A stretch of DNA of 13,849 bases from DAOMOP01 sp035444405 (GCA_035444405.1 DAOMOP010000103.1:1-13849), one strand, 5' to 3'. Positions 1 to 7,721 are shown, counted from the stretch's first letter. Translations and numbers: made by a program. Notes: a model not told the origin generated them from the letters alone.

Positions 1-436
1 GAAACCCTGCGGGCGTCACGGTCATGAAATGACGCGTCGCAAGACCAAGCGCGAGCACGACCGCGAGGGAGACGGCGGCCACGCGCACCAGCCGCTCGCG
101 CGCACGCAGCGGCGCATAGCCCTGCGCGTGCTGCAGCGCATGGCCGACCTCGTGCGCGGCGACGGTGATCGCGGTCAGCGAACGGCCGTGATAATTGTCG
201 GGCGACAGGCGCACCGCACGGGCCTCGAGGTCGTAGTGATCGCCGATCTCGCTGAGCTCGACGGCGACCTCGCCCAGGCCGTGGCGCTCGAGCAGGTGAC
301 GGGCGAGCTGCGCGCCGGTGCCGTCGTAGCGGTCGGCCGGCTCGCTGTAGCGGCGCATCGTGCGCTGCACCCACCAGCCGAGGCCGTGGCTGGCGAGGAT
401 CAGCAGCGGAAGCAGGATGACGATCAGACGGGTCAT
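1..436 (-). CDS. Zinc metallopeptidase, YugP-like membrane family (partial, C-terminus beyond window)
   Basis: Read leftward from ATG at 436, 145 codons stay open to the window edge, so the C-terminal part is missing. Residues about 3-23 form a hydrophobic N-terminal segment (ILLPLLILASHGLGWWV), likely a membrane anchor. The zinc-binding motif HEVGH lies at residues 95-99, preceded by DHYD (66-69) and LSPDNYHG (77-84) and followed by ALQHAQGYAPLR. This block is typical of the YugP/Zn_peptidase_2 family of membrane-bound neutral zinc metallopeptidases of about 220 residues. The two histidines and the glutamate of HEXXH would bind zinc and catalyse peptide hydrolysis; the third ligand is outside the visible part. 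A second hydrophobic stretch begins near residue 118 (VAAVSLAVVLALGL). The physiological substrate of the family is not known to me. No clear Shine-Dalgarno sequence precedes the start. The gene is divergent from the DedA fusion gene. Confidence 0.88.
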   Translation of the reverse strand, partial: MTRLIVILLPLLILASHGLGWWVQRTMRRYSEPADRYDGTGAQLARHLLERHGLGEVAVELSEIGDHYDLEARAVRLSPDNYHGRSLTAITVAAHEVGHALQHAQGYAPLRARERLVRVAAVSLAVVLALGLATRHFMTVTPAGF

Positions 437-552
437 GGCAAGAATCGAAACGGGTCCGCGCGGCCGCAAACGCTACGGCGCCGGCGCCCACGAAGGGCGT
501 GTCGCCCTCTTGGGACCGCTGCACGCCATGCAACGTTCGCGACGCGCGCGGC

Positions 553-579
553 CGCACCGCTTCGGCCGGGTGCGGTGCG
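553..579. repeat. Inverted repeat / hairpin in divergent region
   Basis: CGCACCGC (553-560) and GCGGTGCG (572-579) are perfect inverted repeats around an 11-base loop. There is no following T-run, so it is not a standard terminator. It could be an operator in the divergent promoter region or a chance product of GC-rich sequence. Confidence 0.4.
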
Positions 580-685
580 ATACTGCAGCACTCCAGCACG
601 ATCCCGTTCCCGCAACAGCTCGCGCGCCCACTGGCGGGCGCCACCGGGTCGAGCCGCGCACACCGGGTCACCGCGCGCGGCGGCC

Positions 686-691
686 TATAAT
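686..691 (+). promoter_or_regulatory. Sigma70-type -10 box (TATAAT) just before the DedA fusion start
   Basis: A perfect TATAAT ends only 8 bases before the ATG at 700. Transcription would therefore begin about 698-700, at or next to the start codon. No good TTGACA-like -35 is visible 16-18 bases upstream. No Shine-Dalgarno sequence fits between box and ATG, consistent with a leaderless message. Confidence 0.55.
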
Positions 692-699
692 CGCTCACC

Positions 700-2766
700 A
701 TGTTTGCCGAACTGCTCGACGCCATCCTCGCCTGGGTCACGGCCAACCCGCGCTGGGCCTATCTGGCGGTCTTCCTGGTCGCGGCGGGCGAATCGCTGAT
801 CGTCGTCGGCCTGGTCCTGCCCGGCGCCGTCTTGATGTTCGGTTTCGGTGCGCTGGTCGCGGCCGGGGCGATCGGGCTCGGCCCCACGCTCGCCTGGGCG
901 GCGGCCGGCGCGATCGTCGGCGATGGCCTGAGCTTCTGGATCGGACGCCACTTCCACCAGCGCCTGCGCATCGTCTGGCCGTTCAACCGCCACGCGGCGC
1001 TGATCAATCGCGGCGTCGATTTCTTTCACCATCACGGCGTCAAGAGCGTGGTGCTGGCGCGCTTCATCGGACCCGTCCGACCCATCGTCCCCGCCGTCGC
1101 GGGCATGCTCGACATGCCGCCGCGGCGCTTCTTCGCCGCCAACGTCGGCTCGGCGCTGCTGTGGGCGCCGGCCTACACGCTGCCGGGCGTGGTGTTCGGG
1201 GCCGCCCTCGGCCTCGCCGCCGAAGTGGCCGGCCGGCTCGCCGCGCTGATGGTGGTGCTGGTCGCGCTGGTGTGGTTCGGCCTGTGGCTGGTGCGTCTGA
1301 GCTATCGCATCGTGCAGCCGCGCGCCGGCTTTCTGCTCGCACGCACGCTGGACTGGAGCCGGCGCCACCCACTGACGCAGCCGCTGGCCGCGGCCGTGCT
1401 CGATGCCGACCATCCGGAAGCGCGCGGCCTGGCCACGCTGCTGGCGCTGCTGGCGCTCTCCAGTGCGCTCGTCGCGTGGCTGGCGGGCGGCTGGCTGGCC
1501 GGCCTCGATCTGTACGTCCATGCGGCACTGCAGGCTCTGCGCACGCCGGTCGCCGACCGCCTGTTCATGTGGGTGAGCGGATTCGGCGACGGGATCGTGC
1601 TGTCGGTCGTGCTCGGCTGCGGCTGCACCTGGCTTGCGCTGCGCGGCCGCCACAACGCCGCCCTGCACTGGCTCGCAGCAGCCCTGTCGGCCCACGCACT
1701 GACCGCGCTCGTGAACATCACCGGCGGCGCACGGACGCAACCGCAGCTCCTCGCGGCGATCGGCGACACGAGCGCGGACGGTCGCGTCAGCCTCGCCATC
1801 GCGGTATGCGGCTTCCTCGCGGTGCTCGTCGCGCGCGAGCTCGCACAGCCGCGGCGCTGGATCCCGTACGTCTGCGCCACGCTGGTGACGATTCCGATCG
1901 CGTTCTCGCGACTGTACCTGGGACTCAACGGACTGTCCGACGTGCTCGCCGGTGCGGCGATGGGACTCGCCAGCGTCGCGCTGTTCGGCATCGCCTACCG
2001 CCGCCACTCGGCGAGGCCACTTGGATGGCCGGTGCTTATCGCGGTGGTCAGCGCGACCCTGGTGGCCGCCGGCGCCTGGCGCGGCGAACGCGGCTTCGAC
2101 GCCGAGCCGGCGCGTGCCACGCGGGCCGGAGAGCCCACCGTCATCGACGCGGCGCACTGGTGGGCGAGCGCGTGGCAGCTTCTGCCGGCCCAGCGCCACG
2201 ACTTCCGCATCCGCGACCGGCAGCCGCTCAACCTGCAGTATGCGGGCGATCTGGCGCCCCTGGTCGAGGCACTCGGCACCCACGCCTGGCGCACGCCGAC
2301 CGACCTCTCGGCCGCGACCGCGCTGCTGCTGCTCAGCCCGCAGCCGTCGGCGGCGGCACTGCCGGTGCTGCCGCAGGTCCACGACGGCCTGCACGACGTG
2401 CTGCGCCTGCTCCACGATGACGGTGGGGACGCAGCGCCCTACCTGCTGCGCCTGTGGCCGACGCACTGGCGCGTCGGTGACGAGCACGCGCGCGTGTGGG
2501 TCGGCAGCGTCACCCGGCTCGAGCTTCGCCGCGGGCTCGCGCTGTTCAGCTACGTCGCCACCGGCGCGGCCGATGCGGCAGGCCTCGCGCTGCTGCATGC
2601 CGCGCTCGAACCGTCTTGCGACACGCGCGAGGACCTGCGCGCCGCCTCGATGCACGCCGTGCTGCTCGTGCGCGGCTGCAGCGGCGGCGAGCATGCCGCC
2701 GACGCTGCAGCCGCAACTCCCGGCCAGACGGGCACCGAACCCGCCCGCCACAAGAGCACCCGGTGA
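700..2766 (+). CDS. DedA / PAP2-like / LssY C-terminal fusion membrane protein (PAP2 domain catalytically degenerate)
   Basis: This 688-residue protein has three parts. Residues 1-200 are a DedA (SNARE-associated) domain with GESLIVVGLVLPG (30-42) and the conserved RFIGPVRPIVP (121-131), a family linked to membrane lipid translocation and envelope homeostasis. Residues about 240-435 align with PAP2 lipid phosphatases. Residues about 480-640 resemble the LssY C-terminal domain (WQLLPAQRHDFRIRDRQPLN, 492-511). The PAP2 part keeps the hydrophobic helices and the S403-R404 and D414 of motif 3. However, its essential histidine is Asn410, the PSGH motif reads ADGR (359-362), and the K/RP motif is replaced around N339-T346-Q347. 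It is therefore unlikely to be a phosphatase. The start at 700 matches the usual DedA N-terminus. It is probably an inner-membrane protein with many helices. The VanZ gene follows after 60 bases. Confidence 0.88.
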   Translation: MFAELLDAILAWVTANPRWAYLAVFLVAAGESLIVVGLVLPGAVLMFGFGALVAAGAIGLGPTLAWAAAGAIVGDGLSFWIGRHFHQRLRIVWPFNRHAALINRGVDFFHHHGVKSVVLARFIGPVRPIVPAVAGMLDMPPRRFFAANVGSALLWAPAYTLPGVVFGAALGLAAEVAGRLAALMVVLVALVWFGLWLVRLSYRIVQPRAGFLLARTLDWSRRHPLTQPLAAAVLDADHPEARGLATLLALLALSSALVAWLAGGWLAGLDLYVHAALQALRTPVADRLFMWVSGFGDGIVLSVVLGCGCTWLALRGRHNAALHWLAAALSAHALTALVNITGGARTQPQLLAAIGDTSADGRVSLAIAVCGFLAVLVARELAQPRRWIPYVCATLVTIPIAFSRLYLGLNGLSDVLAGAAMGLASVALFGIAYRRHSARPLGWPVLIAVVSATLVAAGAWRGERGFDAEPARATRAGEPTVIDAAHWWASAWQLLPAQRHDFRIRDRQPLNLQYAGDLAPLVEALGTHAWRTPTDLSAATALLLLSPQPSAAALPVLPQVHDGLHDVLRLLHDDGGDAAPYLLRLWPTHWRVGDEHARVWVGSVTRLELRRGLALFSYVATGAADAAGLALLHAALEPSCDTREDLRAASMHAVLLVRGCSGGEHAADAAAATPGQTGTEPARHKSTR

Positions 2767-2774
2767 CCGGCCGG

Positions 2775-2788
2775 CCCGTGCGCACGGG
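2775..2788. promoter_or_regulatory. 14-bp perfect palindrome abutting a -10 box (candidate operator)
   Basis: CCCGTGCGCACGGG is a perfect palindrome whose last base directly precedes the TAGAAT box at 2789. It occupies the promoter spacer, where a dimeric regulator could bind. It could also be the stem of a weak terminator for the upstream gene, but no T-run follows. Confidence 0.35.
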
Positions 2789-2794
2789 TAGAAT
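2789..2794 (+). promoter_or_regulatory. Candidate -10 box (TAGAAT) for the VanZ-family gene
   Basis: TAGAAT followed by CGC resembles the TATAATCGC context found before the DedA fusion gene. It lies 32 bases before the ATG at 2827, giving a leader of about 25 bases. The -35 region is not recognisable, so this is a tentative call. Confidence 0.35.
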
Positions 2795-2826
2795 CGCACG
2801 CTGACACGCCCACCACCGCGATTTCG

Positions 2827-3906
2827 ATGCCATACCCGGGCACTCCGGCCCTGCTGCCGCGCTACCTAGCCATCGCCTATGCGCTGCTGATCGTCTACGC
2901 CTGTCTGCACCCGATGACCGGTTGGCGCGCGAGCGGCCTGCCGCTGTTCGACTACCTGTTCGCGCCGTGGCCGAGGTATTACCGCACCGAGGATCTGGTG
3001 CTCAACGTGCTCGGCTACGTGCCGCTGGGCTTCGTGCTGGTGCCGGCGCTGGGGCGCGCGAGCGGCGCGGCGAAGGCGGTGGTCGTCGCGACGCTGCTGG
3101 CCGGCTTGCTGAGCCTGTCGATCGAGACGGCGCAGAACTTCCTGCCGACGCGCGTCTCGGCCAACGTCGATCTCGGCTGCAACATCCTCGGTGCGCTGAT
3201 CGGTGCGCTTGCCGCAGCGTGCTGGGGGCGCACGCTGTTCGAGCCGGGCGGCGCGCTGCACCGCTGGCGCACCGGGCTCGTCGTGCCCGGGCGCAGCGGC
3301 GACCTCGGACTGATCCTGCTCGGCCTGTGGCTGCTCGCCCAGCTGATGCCCGACAGCATGTTGTTCGGCAGCGGCGACTGGCGCCGGGTGCTCGGCCTGC
3401 CCACACCGATGGCATTCGATCCGGAGCGCTTCATCATGCTCGAGGCGATCCTGGTCGGCAGCAGCATGATCGGCGTCGGTCTGCTCACGCGCTGCATGAT
3501 GCGCTCGACCAGCCCGTGGCCGATCGTGCTGGTGCTCGCGCTGGGCATCGCCGCAAAATCGCTGGCCACGCTGTCGTTCTTCGTGCCGGGGTCGGCGACC
3601 GCATGGCTCACGCCCGGCACGCGCATCGGGCTGCTCGCCGGGCTGGCGCTGCTCGCCGCGGCGCTGCTGCTGCCGCGCGTCCACCAGCATGCACTGGCGG
3701 GCATGACCCTGCTGGCGGCGACCACGCTCGCGAACCTGATCCCGGAAAACCCCTATCTGCTGGTCGGCAACCGCCTGCTCGAGCGCGGCAACTTCCTCAA
3801 CTTCCACGGCCTGACCCAGATCGCTGCGAGCAGCTGGCCGTTCATCGCACTGGCCTACCTGTCGGCACTGGGGCTGTGGCGCGGCGAGCACCTGCACGAG
3901 CGCTGA
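2827..3906 (+). CDS. VanZ-family membrane protein
   Basis: The 359-residue product carries a VanZ-like domain in its first 135 residues. The signature residues are the LNVLGYVPLGF stretch (59-69), SIETAQ (98-103) with E100 and Q103, then R109, D115 and N119 in RVSANVDLGCNILGALIG (109-126). The rest (about 155-350) is strongly hydrophobic with roughly five or six further membrane segments, making the protein longer than the small enterococcal VanZ. VanZ itself gives low-level teicoplanin resistance by an unclear mechanism; most chromosomal relatives have no assigned function, so none is assigned here. It lies 60 bases after the DedA fusion gene with its own possible promoter. No good Shine-Dalgarno sequence precedes the ATG (ACCGCGATTTCG). 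Confidence 0.85.
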   Translation: MPYPGTPALLPRYLAIAYALLIVYACLHPMTGWRASGLPLFDYLFAPWPRYYRTEDLVLNVLGYVPLGFVLVPALGRASGAAKAVVVATLLAGLLSLSIETAQNFLPTRVSANVDLGCNILGALIGALAAACWGRTLFEPGGALHRWRTGLVVPGRSGDLGLILLGLWLLAQLMPDSMLFGSGDWRRVLGLPTPMAFDPERFIMLEAILVGSSMIGVGLLTRCMMRSTSPWPIVLVLALGIAAKSLATLSFFVPGSATAWLTPGTRIGLLAGLALLAAALLLPRVHQHALAGMTLLAATTLANLIPENPYLLVGNRLLERGNFLNFHGLTQIAASSWPFIALAYLSALGLWRGEHLHER

Positions 3907-3921
3907 GCGGCAGGGCGCGGC

Positions 3922-3927
3922 TATAAT
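3922..3927 (+). promoter_or_regulatory. Sigma70-type -10 box (TATAAT) for the ferredoxin operon
   Basis: A perfect TATAAT starts 15 bases after the VanZ stop. It is placed to start a transcript near 3934 and so to give the ferredoxin gene a leader of about 150 bases. The surrounding GGCTATAATCTGCCCACC resembles the context before the gene at 700. No convincing -35 is seen. Confidence 0.5.
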
Positions 3928-3960
3928 CTGCCCACCGCCGATCGTCGCGCGCCCCGCCCC

Positions 3961-3987
3961 GTGCGGCGGCGCCAGAACGCGCCGCAC
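3961..3987 (+). promoter_or_regulatory. Hairpin in the leader of the ferredoxin operon
   Basis: GTGCGGCG (3961-3968) and CGCCGCAC (3980-3987) can form an 8-bp GC-rich stem with an 11-base loop, followed by TTGTACGG. It sits between the predicted transcription start and the first gene. No long T-run follows, so termination there would be weak at most. It could be a control or mRNA-stability element, or chance. Confidence 0.4.
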
Positions 3988-4083
3988 TTGTACGGCCCAT
4001 GACAAATGCGCGACACGAACCGCCATGCGGCACGTCTCGGTCCGCCGCCGAGCTCGCCGCCTGCCGCCCAACGGAGACCCCGG

Positions 4084-4398
4084 ATGAGTTATTTCAGGCA
4101 CCACGTGTTCTTCTGCTGCAACCAGCGCCAACCCGGCGACACCTGCTGCAACAACCACGACGCGACGGCGATGCAGACCTACGCCAAGGACCGCATCGCC
4201 GCGCTCGGCCTGAAGGGCCGCGGCAAGATCCGCATCAACAAGGCCGGCTGTCTGGACCGCTGCGACGACGGGCCGGTGCTGGTCGTCTATCCGGACAACG
4301 TCTGGTATACCTACATCGACAAGGAAGACATCGACGAGATCATCGACGAACACCTCGTGCATGGGCGGATCGTGTCCCGCCTGCGACTGGAGGACTGA
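4084..4398 (+). CDS. (2Fe-2S) thioredoxin-like ferredoxin
   Basis: The 104-residue product belongs to the thioredoxin-fold [2Fe-2S] ferredoxins. It opens with the family-typical MSYFRHHVFFC. Cluster ligands are expected among C11/C12, C21/C22 and the CLDRC pair C56 and C60. The paired cysteines at both N-terminal ligand positions are unusual, since only four are needed. The C-terminal half (GPVLVVYPDNVWYTYID, 63-79) also matches this family. It would transfer single electrons in the cytoplasm; the partner is unknown. The ATG at 4084 has GGAGA at 4073-4077, six bases upstream, and gives the conserved N-terminus. An in-frame ATG at 4006 would add 26 low-complexity residues and has no such site. 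Its stop overlaps the start of the hydrolase gene by one base, implying coupled translation. Confidence 0.9.
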   Translation: MSYFRHHVFFCCNQRQPGDTCCNNHDATAMQTYAKDRIAALGLKGRGKIRINKAGCLDRCDDGPVLVVYPDNVWYTYIDKEDIDEIIDEHLVHGRIVSRLRLED

Positions 4399-5054
4399 TG
4401 AGCCGCCCGCACCCGACCGAGAACGTGCTGCTGCGCGGCCCCGAAGGGGCGATCGAGGCGCTGATCGACGCCCCCGCCGATGTGCGCGGCATCGCGCTGG
4501 TCTGCCATCCGCACCCGCTGTACGGCGGCGCGAACACCAACAAGGTCGCGCACACGATCGCGCGCACGCTGCGCGACCTCGGCTGCGTCGCGATCCGGCC
4601 CAACTTTCGCGGTGTCGGTGCGAGCGAAGGCGAGCACGACCACGGCGACGGCGAGACCGAGGACATGCTCGCGGTGATCGCGTGGGCGCAGTCGCGTTTC
4701 GGCTTTCTGCCGCTGGCGCTGGGCGGCTTCTCGTTCGGCGGCTACGTCCAGACGCGCGTCGCCGAGCGGCTCGCCGACGGGCTGACGCCGCCGCGCCAGC
4801 TGGTGCTGGTCGGCATGGCCGCCGGCAACGCCGCCGACGGCTCGCGCCACTACGACACCGGTCCGCTGCCCAAGACCATTCCGGCGCTGGTGATCCACGG
4901 CGAGAAAGACGACACCGTCGCGCTCGCGAACGTGCTCGACTGGGCGCGCCCGCAGGACCGGCCGGTGGTCGTGATCCCGGGCGCCGACCATTTCTTTCAC
5001 GGCAAGCTGCACATCATCCGTGATCTGATCGTGGGCGCCTGGACGCCCCTCTGA
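4398..5054 (+). CDS. Alpha/beta hydrolase
   Basis: The 218-residue protein is an alpha/beta-fold hydrolase. HPHPLYGG (37-44) forms the region after the first central strand, usually the oxyanion-hole area. GFSFGG (110-115) is the nucleophile elbow with Ser112. The acid is D171 or D172 in HGEKDD, and His198 in GADHFFHGKL completes the triad. Small proteins of this type are poorly characterised serine esterases, and the natural substrate cannot be read from the sequence. The start codon overlaps the ferredoxin stop (TGATG). The GST gene follows after 16 bases, so these are co-transcribed. A ferredoxin next to this hydrolase looks like a stable pairing in related bacteria, which I state from memory rather than from a search. 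Confidence 0.88.
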   Translation: MSRPHPTENVLLRGPEGAIEALIDAPADVRGIALVCHPHPLYGGANTNKVAHTIARTLRDLGCVAIRPNFRGVGASEGEHDHGDGETEDMLAVIAWAQSRFGFLPLALGGFSFGGYVQTRVAERLADGLTPPRQLVLVGMAAGNAADGSRHYDTGPLPKTIPALVIHGEKDDTVALANVLDWARPQDRPVVVIPGADHFFHGKLHIIRDLIVGAWTPL

Positions 5055-5070
5055 CCGCACAGGAGACAAC

Positions 5071-5682
5071 ATGAAGCTGTTCGCCTCGCTGACCAGCCCG
5101 TACGCGCGCAAGATCCGCATCATTCTCGCCGAGAAGAAGCTGCCCTTCGAGCTCGTCGTCGACTCGCCGTGGGAAGCCAACACGCTGGTGCCCGACGTCA
5201 ATCCGCTCGGCAAGGTGCCGGTGCTCGTCACCGACGACGGCGAAGTCTTCTTCGATTCGCCGGTCATCGCCGGCTATCTCGAAACCCTCGACGCAGCGCC
5301 GCCGCTGCTGCCGCGCGAGGCGCTCGCGGCGGTGCGCGTGCGCCAGACCGAGGCGCTGGCCGACGGCATCACCGATGCCGCGGTCACCGCGCTGCTCGAG
5401 TCGCGCCGCCCCGAGGCGCAGCGCAGCGACGCGGTGACCGCGCGACAGATGGAGAAGGTCGCGCGCGGCCTCGACGTGCTCGAACAGCGTGCGGCCGGAC
5501 GCGAGTGGCTGCACGGTGAGGCGATCGGCCTGGGCGACATCGCCGTAGCCGTCGCGCTCGGCTATCTCGACCTGCGCTTCCCCGATTTCGGCTGGCGCGG
5601 CGGCCACCCCGCGCTCGCCGCGCTGGCCGAGCGGATGTTCGCACGGCCGAGCTTCGTCGACACCGTGCCGCCGGCCTGCTGA
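5071..5682 (+). CDS. yibF: Glutathione S-transferase, YibF type
   Basis: The 203-residue protein has the two-domain GST layout. The N-terminal thioredoxin-like domain (1-80) contains LTSPYARKIRI (7-17) with Ser9 at the usual catalytic position, NPLGKVPVL (44-52) with the cis-proline, and FFDSPVIAGYL (60-70), which contacts the glutathione gamma-glutamyl group. The helical C-terminal domain contains RKIEALADGI-like RQTEALADGI (91-100), a DVLE helix (135-138) and the LGDIAVAVALGYL capping box (154-166). The whole length aligns with my recollection of E. coli YibF. It would bind or conjugate glutathione, or reduce mixed disulfides; YibF's substrate is not established. AGGAG at 5061-5065 gives a good ribosome binding site. 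The ABC ATPase gene starts four bases after its stop. Confidence 0.88.
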   Translation: MKLFASLTSPYARKIRIILAEKKLPFELVVDSPWEANTLVPDVNPLGKVPVLVTDDGEVFFDSPVIAGYLETLDAAPPLLPREALAAVRVRQTEALADGITDAAVTALLESRRPEAQRSDAVTARQMEKVARGLDVLEQRAAGREWLHGEAIGLGDIAVAVALGYLDLRFPDFGWRGGHPALAALAERMFARPSFVDTVPPAC

Positions 5683-5686
5683 GCAC

Positions 5687-6757
<1,071 letters not shown>

Positions 6758-6759
6758 CG

Positions 6760-7545
6760 ATGCCGCGATCGCACTGGTCCGCCCCCCGCCTGTCGCTGCG
6801 CTTCGTGCCGGTGTGGCGCCGCCACTTCCTGGTGTGGCGCAAGCTCGCGCTGCCGTCGGTGCTCGGCAACCTCGCCGACCCGGTGATCTACCTGTTCGGG
6901 CTGGGCTTCGGCATCGGCATGCTGGTGCCCGAGGTCGCCGGCGTGCCCTACGTGAGCTTTCTCGCCGCCGGCATGGTGTGCTATGCGACGATGAACAGCG
7001 CGTCGTTCGAGGCGCTGTACTCGAGCTTCTCGCGCATGCACGTGCAAAAGACCTGGGACGCGATCCTGAACGCGCCGCTCGATCTCGACGACATCGTGCT
7101 CGGCGAGCTCGCCTGGGCGGCATCCAAGGCCTTGCTCGCCGGCACCACCATCCTGCTCGTAGTCGTCGCCTTCGGCTTCGCCGAACCACGCTACGCGCTG
7201 TGGGTGCTGCCGCTGATCGCGCTGATCGGGCTGACCTTCGCCGCATTGGGCCTGATCATCACCGCGCTCGCGCCGAGCTACGACTTCTTCCTGTACTACT
7301 TCACGCTGTTCGTGACGCCGATGACGCTGCTGTCGGGCGTGTTCTTTCCGATCGAGCAGCTGCCGCCGGCGCTGCGCGCGGCGACCGACGTGCTGCCGCT
7401 CAAGCATGCGGTCGAGATCGCCCGCCCGCTGCTGCTCGGCGAGATCCCGCACGCGATCGCGACCCACCTCGCGGTGCTCGCCGGCTATTTCGTCGCGGCG
7501 CTGTGGCTGGCGATCGCGCTGGCGCGGCGGCGGCTGCTCAAGTGA
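6760..7545 (+). CDS. ABC-2 type permease, NodJ-like
   Basis: The 261-residue integral membrane protein has about six hydrophobic segments (near residues 40-58, 64-80, 118-140, 147-172, 176-195 and 234-256). The ABC-2 signature is clear in LLSGVFFPIEQLPPALR (190-206) and LPLKHAVEIARPLLLGE (212-228). It matches the NodJ/DrrB-type permease partner of the ATPase just upstream and would form the inner-membrane export channel as a dimer. The ATG lies two bases after the ATPase stop, so translation is coupled. It is the last gene of the operon, followed by a possible terminator hairpin. NodIJ of rhizobia are thought to derive from such betaproteobacterial pairs, so a non-symbiotic export role is expected here; the substrate is not evident. 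Confidence 0.9.
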   Translation: MPRSHWSAPRLSLRFVPVWRRHFLVWRKLALPSVLGNLADPVIYLFGLGFGIGMLVPEVAGVPYVSFLAAGMVCYATMNSASFEALYSSFSRMHVQKTWDAILNAPLDLDDIVLGELAWAASKALLAGTTILLVVVAFGFAEPRYALWVLPLIALIGLTFAALGLIITALAPSYDFFLYYFTLFVTPMTLLSGVFFPIEQLPPALRAATDVLPLKHAVEIARPLLLGEIPHAIATHLAVLAGYFVAALWLAIALARRRLLK

Positions 7546-7549
7546 GCGC

Positions 7550-7567
7550 GCGCGCGTAGCCGCGCGC
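7550..7567 (+). terminator. Weak terminator-like hairpin after the ABC operon
   Basis: GCGCGCG (7550-7556) and CGCGCGC (7561-7567) form a perfect 7-bp stem with a TAGC loop, starting five bases after the permease stop and followed by CTTTCC. The T-run is short, so intrinsic termination would be inefficient. Alternating GC also makes the pairing register ambiguous. Confidence 0.4.
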
Positions 7568-7660
7568 CTTTCCGCGCCACCGGCACGCCCCGGCGGGCGC
7601 GACAGCGCACCACGCCCTGAAACCATTCGCGCCGACGTCGATCTCGAAGTACTGGGGGGC

Positions 7661-7692
7661 AGCACGCCCATGCGAGACGCCACGGGCGTGTT
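7661..7692 (+). promoter_or_regulatory. Leader hairpin A upstream of alternative oxidase
   Basis: CACGCCC (7663-7669) pairs perfectly with GGGCGTG (7684-7690), loop 14 bases. An adjacent A-T and a G-T pair extend the stem to 9 bp. Its right arm is shared with hairpin B, so only one of the two can form at a time. Confidence 0.4.
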
Positions 7693-7700
7693 CATGCCCG
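7683..7700 (+). promoter_or_regulatory. Leader hairpin B upstream of alternative oxidase
   Basis: CGGGCGT (7683-7689) pairs with ATGCCCG (7694-7700) with one G-T pair and a GTTC tetraloop. It ends eight bases before the ribosome binding site at 7708-7714. It competes with hairpin A for bases 7684-7690. Confidence 0.4.
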
Positions 7701-7707
7701 ACATCGG

Positions 7708-7714
7708 AAAGGAG
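7708..7714 (+). promoter_or_regulatory. Ribosome binding site that selects the oxidase start at 7722
   Basis: AAAGGAG ends one base before an ATG at 7716 and seven bases before an in-frame ATG at 7722. The spacing strongly favours 7722. Confidence 0.8.
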
Positions 7715-7721
7715 CATGGAC

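Larger units (their letters stand above)
437..699. other. Divergent intergenic region with hairpin and promoter
   Basis: This 263-base stretch separates two divergent genes and I see no convincing gene in it. It holds an 8-bp inverted repeat (553-579), an 11-base direct repeat GCGCGGCCGCA at 458-468 and 546-556, and a TATAAT box at 686-691 for the rightward gene. The left half must carry the promoter of the metallopeptidase gene, but no good -10/-35 pair is recognisable on the minus strand. Confidence 0.55.

Noticed and set aside
685..2799. Long leftward open frame of about 700 codons opposite the DedA fusion gene
   Set aside because: Its translation is Arg/Gln/His-rich without any domain, as expected for the antisense frame of a GC-rich gene, while the plus-strand product has clear domains.
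4006..4083. Upstream in-frame ATG that would lengthen the ferredoxin by 26 residues
   Set aside because: The added part is Pro/Arg-rich and lacks a ribosome binding site; the ATG at 4084 has GGAGA at good spacing and the conserved N-terminus.
2866..4362. Leftward open frame of about 500 codons across VanZ and ferredoxin genes
   Set aside because: It spans two recognisable plus-strand genes and their intergenic region and has no family features.
7650..7680. Possible sigma54 or FNR-type site ahead of the alternative oxidase
   Set aside because: No GG-N10-GC spacing and no TTGAT-N4-ATCAA match could be found.
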